64,000 nucleotides of DNA from Clostridiaceae bacterium (GTDB taxonomy: Bacteria; Bacillota; Clostridia; Lachnospirales; Lachnospiraceae). Positions 34,034 to 41,997 of this stretch are shown one piece after another. Made by a program: the position numbers and the translations under genes. The notes beneath the pieces are model-generated. The model had not been told where the DNA came from. It saw only the letters and a program-made list of their open reading frames with translations, and searched no databases. The DNA lies in NCBI GenBank assembly GCA_910574345.1, contig CAJSZV010000019.1:16668-80667 (forward strand). Reading direction: 5' to 3'. Positions within the stretch are counted from its first letter, which is position 1; each line of letters begins with the position of its first letter.

Positions 34034-34159
34034 CAGGGAAACTGTGACAATGAATCAGGAAGGAAAGGAGAGTGTGATAAAATAAATCCGTGCACAAAGA
34101 GCGGTGTTTTCAGGCCTTTTAAAGTCCTCATTGTTGAAAGGCTTTTGTCTTTTTGTGCC

Positions 34160-34197
34160 GAAAGCCCGGAATCGGGGGTTTTCCGGGCTTTCTCTCC
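34160..34197 (+). terminator. Probable terminator after LytTR regulator
   Basis: Perfect 12-bp stem GAAAGCCCGGAA (34160-34171) with TTCCGGGCTTTC (34181-34192), followed by a pyrimidine-rich tail TCTCCCC rather than pure T. A second, weaker hairpin (GCACAAA with TTTGTGC, 34093-34158) lies before it. Confidence 0.6.
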
Positions 34198-34222
34198 CCA
34201 TCCCTTGTTCCCGGAATAGGGA

Positions 34223-34251
34223 TTGATTTTCCCTCTGTGTTTGTGTACAAT
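34223..34251 (+). promoter_or_regulatory. Promoter of metY
   Basis: TTGATT (34223-34228), exact 17-nt spacer and TACAAT (34246-34251). The transcript start would be about 30 nt before the ATG, leaving no room for an S-box or T-box leader. Confidence 0.75.
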
Positions 34252-34286
34252 GAAGGAATCAGACTGAACAACAAGGAGGATACCAT

Positions 34287-35567
34287 ATGAGCCGGACACA
34301 GTCGCTGGACACAATCTGTATACAGGGAGGATGGCAGCCAGGGAACGGAGAACCCAGAGTTCTGCCTATTTACCAGAGCACTACTTTTAAATATGAGACG
34401 AGTGAACAGATGGGGAGGCTTTTTGACCTGGAGGAAAACGGATATTTCTATACCAGGCTGGCCAACCCCACTAATGATGCGGTGGCGGATAAGATCTGCA
34501 GGCTGGAAGGCGGTACGGCGGCTATGCTGACTTCTTCAGGGCAGGCGGCCAACATGTATGCCGTGCTGAATATCTGCTCCGCCGGAGATCATGTTGTGAG
34601 CGCAGCAACCATCTATGGAGGAACTTCCAATCTGTTTACGGTGACTTTAAAGAGGTTCGGGATCGAGTGCACGCTGGTGGATCCAGATGCACCGGAGGAA
34701 GAACTTTCAAAGGCTTTCCGGTCCAATACGAAGGCCGTGTTTGGCGAGACCATTGCCAATCCGGCTCTGGTGGTGCTGGATCTGGAGAAGTTTGCCCGCC
34801 TGGCCCACAGCCACGGCGTGCCTTTTATCGTGGATAATACCTTTGCCACCCCCATTAACTGCCGTCCCATTGAATGGGGCGCCGATATTGTGACCCATTC
34901 CACCACCAAGTACATGGACGGCCATGCCATGACCGTAGGCGGCTGTATCGTAGACAGCGGAAACTTTGACTGGCAGGCCTATGCTGACAAATATCCGGGC
35001 CTTACCACGCCGGATGAGTCCTATCACGGCATTGTCTACACAGAGCGTTTTGGAAAAGGCGCCTATATTACAAAGGCTACGGCCCAGCTTATGAGAGATA
35101 TGGGGTCGATTCAGTCGCCCCAGAATGCGTTTCTCTTAAACGTCGGTCTGGAGACCCTCCATCTGAGGATGCCCCGCCACTGTGAGAATGCTCTTAAAGT
35201 GGCTGAGTACTTAAAGTCCAGGGAGGATGTGGCCTGGGTAAAGTATCCGGGACTGGAAGGGGACAAATATTATGAATTGGCAAAGAAATATATGCCTCAT
35301 GGGACCTGCGGCGTCATCTCCTTCGGCCTGAAGGGAGGGAGAGGGGCTGCAGCGGTATTTATGGACAAGCTGAAACTGGGAGCTATCGTGACCCATGTGG
35401 CGGATGCCAGAACATCTGTGCTCCATCCGGCCAGCCATACCCACCGTCAGTTAAGCGACGAGCAGCTGGCGGAGGCGGGAGTGGACCCGGCTATGATTCG
35501 GTTCAGTGTGGGAATCGAGAGTGCAGAGGATATTATTGCGGATATTGAGGAGGCTCTCAGGCCATAG
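34287..35567 (+). CDS. metY: O-acetylhomoserine sulfhydrylase (aminocarboxypropyltransferase)
   Basis: 426-residue PLP enzyme of the Cys/Met metabolism family that makes homocysteine (or related thioethers) from O-acetylhomoserine and sulfide. LDTICIQGGWQPGNGEPRVL at the N-terminus, SSGQAANMY near residue 79, the PLP-lysine block DIVTHSTTKYMDGH near 207 and GRGAAAVFMDKLKLGAIVTHV fit MetY rather than cystathionine lyases, as does the length. AAGGAGG precedes ATG. Monocistronic between its own promoter and the hairpins after 35590. Confidence 0.93.
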   Translation: MSRTQSLDTICIQGGWQPGNGEPRVLPIYQSTTFKYETSEQMGRLFDLEENGYFYTRLANPTNDAVADKICRLEGGTAAMLTSSGQAANMYAVLNICSAGDHVVSAATIYGGTSNLFTVTLKRFGIECTLVDPDAPEEELSKAFRSNTKAVFGETIANPALVVLDLEKFARLAHSHGVPFIVDNTFATPINCRPIEWGADIVTHSTTKYMDGHAMTVGGCIVDSGNFDWQAYADKYPGLTTPDESYHGIVYTERFGKGAYITKATAQLMRDMGSIQSPQNAFLLNVGLETLHLRMPRHCENALKVAEYLKSREDVAWVKYPGLEGDKYYELAKKYMPHGTCGVISFGLKGGRGAAAVFMDKLKLGAIVTHVADARTSVLHPASHTHRQLSDEQLAEAGVDPAMIRFSVGIESAEDIIADIEEALRP

Positions 35568-35593
35568 AGCATATGCTACAGTTCACGGGGCGG

Positions 35594-35654
35594 GGAAAAA
35601 CGGATAAAAACAGGCGTCAAGCTTGCTTGTAAGACTGATTTTATCCGTTTTTCC
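35594..35654 (+). terminator. 16-bp perfect hairpin after metY (terminator-like)
   Basis: GGAAAAACGGATAAAA (35594-35609) pairs perfectly with 35639-35654 (TTTTATCCGTTTTTCC). The loop is 29 nt. Lies 27 nt after metY; the T-rich 3' arm suggests a terminator, though T residues are within the stem and it could work in both directions. Confidence 0.6.
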
Positions 35655-35675
35655 ACATCGGGTGAACGCCCGACG

Positions 35676-35704
35676 CTTCTTGTCCGTTGAAAACGGACAA
35701 GAAG
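35676..35704 (+). other. 13-bp perfect hairpin with 3-nt loop upstream of FMN riboswitch
   Basis: CTTCTTGTCCGTT (35676-35688) and AACGGACAAGAAG (35692-35704) flank GAA. No T tract follows, so it is not a standard terminator. It shares the AACGGA-AA core with the hairpin at 35594-35654. Role unknown; could be a protein-binding palindrome or mRNA 3'-end stabiliser. Confidence 0.5.
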
Positions 35705-35753
35705 ATACCCGTCTGAACTGTTACGGGCATATAGGCCAGGATACATAAAAGTC

Positions 35754-35782
35754 TTGCATTTCTCTCCGAACAGCCGTATAAT
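35754..35782 (+). promoter_or_regulatory. Promoter of FMN-riboswitch/ribU transcript
   Basis: TTGCAT (35754-35759), 17-nt spacer and TATAAT (35777-35782). Transcription would begin about 12-15 nt before the riboswitch. Confidence 0.8.
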
Positions 35783-35800
35783 ACCACTTGAAAGAACATA

Positions 35801-35915
35801 ATCATTCTTCGGGGCGGAGTGAAATTCTCCACCGGCGGTATAGTCCGCGAGCCATGATATGGCTGATTTGGTGTGATTCCAAAACCGACAGTATAGTCTG
35901 GATGAGAGAAGAGAT
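35801..35915 (+). ncRNA. FMN riboswitch (RFN element)
   Basis: Conserved RFN landmarks are all present in order: TTCGGGGCGGAGTGAAATTC, then CACCGGCGGTATAGTCCGCG, a variable stem (GAGCCATGATATGGCTG), GATTTGGTGTGATTCC, AACCGACAGTATAGTCTGGA and GAGAGAAG closing the basal stem. This binds flavin mononucleotide; followed 40 nt later by an intrinsic terminator, so FMN should switch off ribU by transcription attenuation. Confidence 0.96.
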
Positions 35916-35955
35916 CATGTGTTTCACCGTGTGAAACAGATTAGAATGACATGCT

Positions 35956-35989
35956 GCCCTGGATATCTTTGGATATTCGGGGCTTTTCT
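35956..35989 (+). terminator. Riboswitch-controlled intrinsic terminator
   Basis: GCCCTGGATATC (35956-35967) pairs with GATATTCGGGGC (35972-35983), with two G-T pairs, then TTTTCTCTT. It lies between the FMN aptamer and ribU and is the expected expression platform. Confidence 0.85.
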
Positions 35990-36024
35990 CTTGTTGATCC
36001 CCAAGAGAGAACAAGGAGGATAAA

Positions 36025-36621
36025 ATGAACACGAAAAAACTGCTGACTTCAAAAAATGTAGTACTTATGGGAATGTTCGGGGCCATCGGGGCTGTGCTTA
36101 TGCTGTTTGAGTTTCCCCTGCCCTTCATAGCTCCGTCTTTCTACGGCCTGGATTTAAGCGAGATCCCGGTTCTGGTGGGAACCTTTGCCATGGGCCCTTT
36201 GGCGGGAGTTATTATTGAAGGTGTGAAAATTTTGGTAAAACTGGTGTTAAAACCTACTACCACAGGCTTTGTGGGAGAGTTTGCCAACATCTGTATCGGC
36301 TGTGCCCTTATATTGCCGGCAGGACTGATCTATAAGTTCAGAAAAACCAAACAGGGGGCTATCATGGGTATGGCAGTGGGAACTGTCTGTATGGCAACCG
36401 TAGGCGCCGTCTTAAATGCAGTGGTAATGCTCCCCTTTTATTCCAATTTTATGCCTTTGGAATCCATCCTGGCAGCCGGCGCCGCTATCAATCCGGCTAT
36501 CGGAAGCGTGTGGACCTTTGTGCTTTTGGCGGTAGCTCCCTTCAACCTGATCAAAGGGGCCCTGGTGTCATTGATTACGGCCCTGATATATAAAAGAATC
36601 AGCATTATCATACACAGATAA
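36025..36621 (+). CDS. ribU: Riboflavin ECF transporter S component
   Basis: 198-residue membrane protein with six predicted helices. It belongs to the riboflavin-specific ECF S-component family (RibU): LMGMFGAIGAVLMLFEFPLP and PSFYGLDLSEIPVLVGTFAM are typical, as is AGVIIEGVKILVKL. It captures riboflavin outside and needs the shared EcfAA'T module encoded elsewhere. Regulation by the FMN riboswitch upstream strongly supports the substrate. AAGGAGG precedes ATG. Confidence 0.94.
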   Translation: MNTKKLLTSKNVVLMGMFGAIGAVLMLFEFPLPFIAPSFYGLDLSEIPVLVGTFAMGPLAGVIIEGVKILVKLVLKPTTTGFVGEFANICIGCALILPAGLIYKFRKTKQGAIMGMAVGTVCMATVGAVLNAVVMLPFYSNFMPLESILAAGAAINPAIGSVWTFVLLAVAPFNLIKGALVSLITALIYKRISIIIHR

Positions 36622-36627
36622 GCCATG

Positions 36628-36701
36628 AAAAAGCCTTCTGCTTGTCATTGCCCCCGATTTGAGTTAAAATAGGGGGCAATAACAGAACAGGAGGCTTTTT
36701 T
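36628..36701 (+). terminator. Nested hairpin: ribU terminator overlapping cls ribosome site
   Basis: Outer stem AAAAAGCCTTCTG (36628-36640) pairs with CAGGAGGCTTTTT (36688-36700), 13 bp with one G-T. An inner stem ATTGCCCCC (36647-36655) pairs with GGGGGCAAT (36672-36680). A T6 run ends at 36701, as in an intrinsic terminator. The 3' arm contains AGGAGG (36689-36694), the ribosome site of cls, so in ribU read-through RNA that site is sequestered. Confidence 0.75.
36642..36670 (+). promoter_or_regulatory. Promoter of cls inside the ribU terminator loop
   Basis: TTGTCA (36642-36647), exact 17-nt spacer and TAAAAT (36665-36670). A transcript starting near 36677 lacks the left arm of the hairpin, so its ribosome site is free. 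Confidence 0.7.
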
Positions 36702-36705
36702 ACAT

Positions 36706-38268
36706 ATGAAAGAATATCAAAGGAAACTAAAGGGGCTGCTGCGCATCATATTCGGCCGTACCGCTTATGTGGTGCTGTTTTTGCTGATTCAGATCGGCTT
36801 CTTGTTCGGCGTGATGCGGTGGCTGAGGAATTACTCTCTGTACATCTATGGGGCTCTGATTCTTTTAGGAGGAGTCACTTGCATCTATATTATCAACAAG
36901 AGGGAGAATCCCAGCTTTAAGCTGGCATGGATTATTCCCATTCTGGTGTTTCCCGTGTTCGGAACCTTGTTTTATATCTTGATGGAGGCGGATCTTGGAA
37001 GCCGTATGTACGCTAACAGGGCTAATCAGCTGATTCATGACACGAGAAAATATTTAGAGCAGGACGAGGAGGTTTTTAAAAGGCTTTCCCATAAGGACAG
37101 GCAGGTGGCCAATCTTTCCGGATATGTGTGGAAACGGGGAGGATTTCCGGTGTATGAAAATACCGGCGTCACCTATTTTTCCAACGGACAGGAGAAGTTT
37201 GAACGGCTGAAAGAGGAGCTAAAAAAGGCCCGCCGTTTTATTTTTTTAGAGTATTTTATCGTGGAGCGGGGGATCATGTGGGATTCCATTCTGGAGATTC
37301 TGGAGGAGAAAGTAAAAGAGGGAGTGGAAGTCCGGTTTATGTATGACGGCATGTGTTCCCTTATGCTGCTTCCCTACCGATACCCCAGGACCATAGAGAA
37401 GAAAGGGATACACTGTCAGACATTTGCACCGATTAAGCCCCTTTTGTCTTCCTATCAGAACAACCGGGACCACAGAAAGATCGTGGTCATCGACGGCCAT
37501 ACGGCATTTACAGGCGGCATCAATCTGGCCGACGAATACATCAATGAGAGGGAGAGGTTCGGATACTGGAAAGACACAGCGGTTATGCTGAAAGGCGACG
37601 GGGTGAAGAGTTTTACGGTTATGTTTCTTCAAAACTGGAATATATGGCGAAAGACTCCCTGCCCTTATGAGAAATATCTGGTTCCGGAAGAAAAAGAGGA
37701 AGGAGGGAAAATTCAGAGCGAGGGATTTGTCATGCCTTACGGGGACACTCCTTTGGACCATGAGCCTGTGGGCAAATATGTATATATGGATATTCTTTAT
37801 GAGGCCCGCAGCTACGTCCACATTACCACGCCTTATCTGATTCTGGACGATGAGACATTTAACGCTCTGATTTTTGCAGCGAAAAGAGGGGTGGAAGTCA
37901 TCCTTATTATGCCCCACATTCCGGATAAAAAATATGCCTTCTTCCTGGCCCATACCTATTACGAGGAACTTTTGGATGCAGGGGTGAAGATCTATGAGTT
38001 TACCCCCGGATTTATTCATGCGAAAATGTTTGTCAGCGACGATGAGAAGGCGGTGGTAGGCACGATCAATCTGGATTTCAGAAGCCTGTACCACCATTTT
38101 GAATGCGCTTCTTATTTTTACAGAAATCCTGTGGTGGCGGATGTGGAAAAGGACTTTAAGGAGACCTTGAAGCAGTGTGAGGAGATTACCAAGGATGTCT
38201 GCCGGGCTTACCCCTTCTACCAAAAGCTGGCGGGCAAGGCCCTGCGCCTCATTGCCCCCCTCATGTAA
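36706..38268 (+). CDS. cls: Cardiolipin synthase (phospholipase D superfamily)
   Basis: 520-residue membrane enzyme condensing two phosphatidylglycerols to cardiolipin and glycerol. Two N-terminal helices (around 20-60 and 75-95), then two PLD domains with HRKIVVIDGHTAFTGGINLA near residue 258 and HAKMFVSDDEKAVVGTINLD near 442 (HxKx4D motifs). Length is normal for Firmicute Cls. The ribosome site AGGAGG is 11 nt upstream and lies in the 3' arm of a hairpin. Confidence 0.94.
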   Translation: MKEYQRKLKGLLRIIFGRTAYVVLFLLIQIGFLFGVMRWLRNYSLYIYGALILLGGVTCIYIINKRENPSFKLAWIIPILVFPVFGTLFYILMEADLGSRMYANRANQLIHDTRKYLEQDEEVFKRLSHKDRQVANLSGYVWKRGGFPVYENTGVTYFSNGQEKFERLKEELKKARRFIFLEYFIVERGIMWDSILEILEEKVKEGVEVRFMYDGMCSLMLLPYRYPRTIEKKGIHCQTFAPIKPLLSSYQNNRDHRKIVVIDGHTAFTGGINLADEYINERERFGYWKDTAVMLKGDGVKSFTVMFLQNWNIWRKTPCPYEKYLVPEEKEEGGKIQSEGFVMPYGDTPLDHEPVGKYVYMDILYEARSYVHITTPYLILDDETFNALIFAAKRGVEVILIMPHIPDKKYAFFLAHTYYEELLDAGVKIYEFTPGFIHAKMFVSDDEKAVVGTINLDFRSLYHHFECASYFYRNPVVADVEKDFKETLKQCEEITKDVCRAYPFYQKLAGKALRLIAPLM

Positions 38269-38357
38269 AGAACTGGAAGAAAACACAGAATTTACACAAA
38301 ATGAACACATTTCCCTGGTAGAGTAAGTAAAAAAGCACATTACCGGGAGGAATGGAT

Positions 38358-39458
38358 ATGAACCGATATGGACTGACAGCCTGTTTGACAGCGGCTGCCG
38401 TGTTGTCTGTGGGAGTACCCTTTAGGGCGGAGGCTGCCAGCAATTATGAGATGAGGAGGAAGGTGATCCGGTTAAGCGGGATCATGAGTCTCTCGGACGA
38501 GACGGCCATGGTCACCAGGGGAGAGTATGCCCAGATGTTATTGAATGCCAGCACTTACAAGTCCGTGGCCCTTCAGACCAGTTCAACGGCTGTGTTTTCC
38601 GACGTGCCTTCTGACAGTACATACGCTTCTGCAGTGCGCATCGCGGCGGAGAAGGGGTGGATGAAGGGATATCTTGGCGGGGTATTCAGACCGGATGAGC
38701 AGATTACCCTCCAGGAGGCGGTCAGGGGAATACTGGCCCTTCTTGAGTATACGGATGAAGATTTTTCGGGGAACCAGATAGGAGGAAGGTGGGCAAAATT
38801 CAACTATCTGGAATTGAATGAGAATATAGCCAAGGAACCTTTGGAGGTTCTCACGAGAATGGACTGCGTAAACCTATTTTATAATCTGCTCTCCGCCGAG
38901 ACGGCATCCGGGAAGGCTTACTGTACTCTTTTGGGATACGAGCTTTCAGGAAACGGCGATGTGAACCCTCTGACCATTGCAGATTATGAGCTTAAGGGCC
39001 CTAAGGTGGTGAAAAAAAGCTACAGCTTAAGCGACTATGTGCCCTTTGACCTCAATCAGGCAACGTTTTACCTGGACGGACAGATCTCTACCATCGAACG
39101 GGTAAAACAGGAAAAAAACAACGGTTTCGTGGTGATTTATTACAATACCAACACGAAGACCATCTGGGCATACAGCTCCGGACGGTCCGGGGAAGAGATC
39201 GGGTCTAATATGACAGCCGTTTTGGGGGAAATCAGCGGAATCTTCTACAATTCCAGCGATGTTCTGACTCCCACCACAGTCATACTCGATGATGATGAGA
39301 ACACCCAGTTTCGTCTGGAGGATGCAGATGTGCAGTTTGCATTTTCCATCTACGGGGAATTCCAGGTGGGAGACCATGTAATCCTTATCTGTGAAAAGTC
39401 AGGAACCACTGCAAACGGCGATGAATCCTACACGGTAATTGACTATATTGAGTATTGA
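38358..39458 (+). CDS. Secreted SLH-domain-like protein
   Basis: 366-residue exported protein with a Sec signal peptide (about residues 1-26: MNRYGLTACLTAAAVLSVG, cleavage after AEA-A). SLH-type repeats follow: TRGEYAQMLLNAS, VFSDVPSDSTYASAVRIAAE, GWMKGYLGGVFRPDEQITLQ and EAVRGILALL. The second half is beta-rich and unassigned. ATG 38358 is chosen because GGGAGG (38345-38350) is 7 nt upstream, whereas ATG 38352 is too close. It lies 13 nt before the MacA-like gene, so it is probably part of that operon; it may attach to wall polymers. Confidence 0.75.
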   Translation: MNRYGLTACLTAAAVLSVGVPFRAEAASNYEMRRKVIRLSGIMSLSDETAMVTRGEYAQMLLNASTYKSVALQTSSTAVFSDVPSDSTYASAVRIAAEKGWMKGYLGGVFRPDEQITLQEAVRGILALLEYTDEDFSGNQIGGRWAKFNYLELNENIAKEPLEVLTRMDCVNLFYNLLSAETASGKAYCTLLGYELSGNGDVNPLTIADYELKGPKVVKKSYSLSDYVPFDLNQATFYLDGQISTIERVKQEKNNGFVVIYYNTNTKTIWAYSSGRSGEEIGSNMTAVLGEISGIFYNSSDVLTPTTVILDDDENTQFRLEDADVQFAFSIYGEFQVGDHVILICEKSGTTANGDESYTVIDYIEY

Positions 39459-39471
39459 TGAGGGCGGGAAC

Positions 39472-41271
39472 ATGGCAGATTGGCTGGGCGGATTGAGGAA
39501 AAAGGAACGTACCCATGGGACAGAGGTACAGGCAAAGGAAGAAAGACGAAACAAAAAGGGGCAGAGCCGCAGACGCACAAAAAAGAAGATATGGAAATGG
39601 GCGGCTGCCCTTGTCATCATAGGAGGAGCGGCGGCAGGGATATGGCAGACGGCCCATAATGGCAAAGAGGCGGGCGCGCAGGCTTCGGTTCAGAGAACAG
39701 CCTCAGTGAGCCGCATGAATATTACCTCATCTTTGTCGTCATCAGGAAGCTTATCTCCTAAAAATACCTATACGATCACATCTCTTGTGTCCGGGGAAGT
39801 GGTGTCGGCGGATTTTGAGGAAGGAGACCAGGTCAAAGAAGGGCAGGTTCTCTATGTAATCGACGCATCCTCCATGGAGACGGAGTTAAACTCCGCTCAA
39901 AATTCTGTGGAGCGCGCTCAGGTCACTTATGATCTGGCATTGGAGGAATATAACCAGGCTCTGGCGGATTACAGCGGCAATACATACAAGTCTACGGAGA
40001 CGGGATTTGTCAAGACCCTTTATGTCAAAGCGGGGGATAAGATAAGCAGCGGCACGAAACTGGCGGATATCTATAATAACCAGGTTATGAAGATGAAGGT
40101 GCCTTTTCTCAGTACAGACGCCGCTTCCATCGGGGCGGGCAATGAGGCGGTTATTACCATGTCCGACACGGGGGAGCAGCTTGTGGGAACTGTGACGGCA
40201 GTGAGCAATATGGAAGGGACCATGACCGGAGGACGTCTTGTGCGGTATGTAACGGTTCAGGTGAACAACCCGGGCGGACTTACGGAGGAGTCCTCGGCCA
40301 CGGTTCAGGTCGGCCAATTTTTGTGTGCCCAGGAGAGTACCTTTGAAGCCAGTCTGGATACGGTGATGAGCGCGGATATTCAGGGGACAGTGGAGATCGC
40401 ATCTGTCCTTGTCAATGAAGGGGACTATGTGAGCCGGGGCAGCGCATTTTTCAGAATGACGGACAAGACGGGAGAAAATCTTTTGCGGAATTATAAAAAT
40501 ACTATGGATCAGGCTCAGGAGGCCCTGGAATCCGCTCAGAGCCGTTTGGACTCCACCCAGGATTCCTATGAGAATTATACCATTACCGCGCCCATTTCCG
40601 GCACCGTGATCTCAAAGAATACGAAGGCGGGGGACAAGATCAGCGCAGGCGGCAATAATGCCGTTACATTGGCGACGATTTATGATCTGTCGGAGTTGAC
40701 ATTTGAAATGTCCGTGGATGAACTGGATGTGCAGAGTGTGGCTGTGGGGCAGACGGTGGAGGTCAGCGCCGATGCCTTTGAAGGCCAGACCTTTTCGGGA
40801 AAAGTGACCAATGTAAGCCTTGCCAGTTCCTATTCCAACGGCGTCACCAACTATCCGGTGACCGTCACATTAGATGATGCGGGGGAACTTCTGCCGGGCA
40901 TGAATGTGGACGGCAATATTATTCTGGCTCAGGCGGAGGAGGTCCTGGCAGTGCCTGTGGATTCTCTTATGAGGGGGAACCGGGTATATGTAAAAGATGA
41001 GACCGCAGAGGAAGGCGAAGGGGCGGTTCCGGAGGGTTTTCGTGCCGTGGAGGTGGAGACAGGCCTGATGAATGATGATTTTGTGGAGATCGTAAGCGGA
41101 CTTTCAGAAGGCGATGAGGTCTATGTGTCTGAGTCTTCTGTCTCCGGCGGGTTCCAGATGATGCCCGGCGGAATGGGCGGCGGTCCCGGCGGCGGAATGG
41201 GCGGCAGGGCTCCCGGCTCAGGCGGAGGCGGAAACCGGGGCAGCGGCGGTCCCGGCGGCGGACGGCCTTAA
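39472..41271 (+). CDS. MacA/HlyD-family membrane-fusion (adaptor) protein
   Basis: 599-residue adaptor. A basic cytoplasmic N-terminus (RRRTKKKIWKWAAALVIIGG) leads into one membrane helix at about 42-60. Then a lipoyl-like half motif (VSGEVVSADFEEGDQVKEGQ), a helical hairpin, a second lipoyl half (ITAPISGTVISKNTKAGDKI) and beta-barrel/MP domains ending VPVDSLMRGNRVYV. The last 40 residues are almost all Gly with Met, Pro and Arg. ATG 39472 is used. With the ATPase and MacB permease it forms a MacAB-type export system, in Gram-positives acting on peptides or antibiotics. Confidence 0.88.
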   Translation: MADWLGGLRKKERTHGTEVQAKEERRNKKGQSRRRTKKKIWKWAAALVIIGGAAAGIWQTAHNGKEAGAQASVQRTASVSRMNITSSLSSSGSLSPKNTYTITSLVSGEVVSADFEEGDQVKEGQVLYVIDASSMETELNSAQNSVERAQVTYDLALEEYNQALADYSGNTYKSTETGFVKTLYVKAGDKISSGTKLADIYNNQVMKMKVPFLSTDAASIGAGNEAVITMSDTGEQLVGTVTAVSNMEGTMTGGRLVRYVTVQVNNPGGLTEESSATVQVGQFLCAQESTFEASLDTVMSADIQGTVEIASVLVNEGDYVSRGSAFFRMTDKTGENLLRNYKNTMDQAQEALESAQSRLDSTQDSYENYTITAPISGTVISKNTKAGDKISAGGNNAVTLATIYDLSELTFEMSVDELDVQSVAVGQTVEVSADAFEGQTFSGKVTNVSLASSYSNGVTNYPVTVTLDDAGELLPGMNVDGNIILAQAEEVLAVPVDSLMRGNRVYVKDETAEEGEGAVPEGFRAVEVETGLMNDDFVEIVSGLSEGDEVYVSESSVSGGFQMMPGGMGGGPGGGMGGRAPGSGGGGNRGSGGPGGGRP

Positions 41272-41289
41272 CTCAGGGAGGTCTTTGTT

Positions 41290-41997
41290 ATGGAAGAGCC
41301 ATTAATCGAGTTGAGAGATATCTATAAGGTATACCAGATGGGAGACGAGGAGGTAAGAGCCAGCGACGGTGTGAGTTTGACTATCCGCCGGGGGGAGTTT
41401 GTGGCTGTTGTAGGCAAGTCGGGAAGCGGAAAATCTACGCTGATGAATATAATCGGAGCCTTGGATGTGCCTACGGAGGGGGAGTATCTGCTGGGCGGGG
41501 AGGATACCAGCCAGATGAGCGACGATCAGCTGGCTGACATCCGAAACCGCATGATCGGCTTTGTCTTTCAGCAGTATAATCTTCTTCCCAAGTTAAATCT
41601 TCTGGAAAATGTGGAGCTGCCTCTTCTCTACGCCGGCATTCCCGCGAAAGAGCGCAGAGAGAGGGCCATGGAATCTCTGGAGAAAGTGGGGCTTAAGGAG
41701 AAGTGGAAAAACCTTCCCAGTCAGCTGTCGGGAGGGCAGCAGCAGAGGGTGTCAATCGCCAGGGCTCTGGCGGGAAGCCCGTCTCTGATTCTGGCCGACG
41801 AGCCTACGGGGGCCCTGGATTCCAGAACCAGCCGGGAGGTGCTGGATTTTTTGAAGCAGCTCAATCAAGAAGGCAATACCATTATCATCATTACCCATGA
41901 CAGCTCCATCGCCTTAGAGGCAAAGAGGGTGGTGCGGATTCATGACGGGAAGATTAATTTCGACGGAGATGTGAACGAATATGCTGCAATCCTTTAA
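41290..41997 (+). CDS. MacB-type ABC transporter ATP-binding protein
   Basis: 235-residue ATPase of the LolD/MacB group. Walker [10 protein letters not shown] near residue 38, Q-loop [12 protein letters not shown], signature [15 protein letters not shown] and Walker [14 protein letters not shown]-loop and switch His (ITHDSS) are all intact. GGGAGG precedes ATG. It overlaps the permease by 17 nt and powers conformational work on the MacB-like permease. Confidence 0.95.
   Translation: MEEPLIELRDIYKVYQMGDEEVRASDGVSLTIRRGEFVAVVGKSGSGKSTLMNIIGALDVPTEGEYLLGGEDTSQMSDDQLADIRNRMIGFVFQQYNLLPKLNLLENVELPLLYAGIPAKERRERAMESLEKVGLKEKWKNLPSQLSGGQQQRVSIARALAGSPSLILADEPTGALDSRTSREVLDFLKQLNQEGNTIIIITHDSSIALEAKRVVRIHDGKINFDGDVNEYAAIL

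Noticed and set aside
34034..34286. Possible S-box or T-box leader before metY
   Set aside because: No conserved SAM-riboswitch or T-box landmarks; the metY promoter lies only about 36 nt before the start, leaving no room.
37246..38340. 364-codon minus-strand frame opposite cls
   Set aside because: Antisense shadow of the PLD-domain gene; low-complexity His/Pro-rich translation with no motif or SD.
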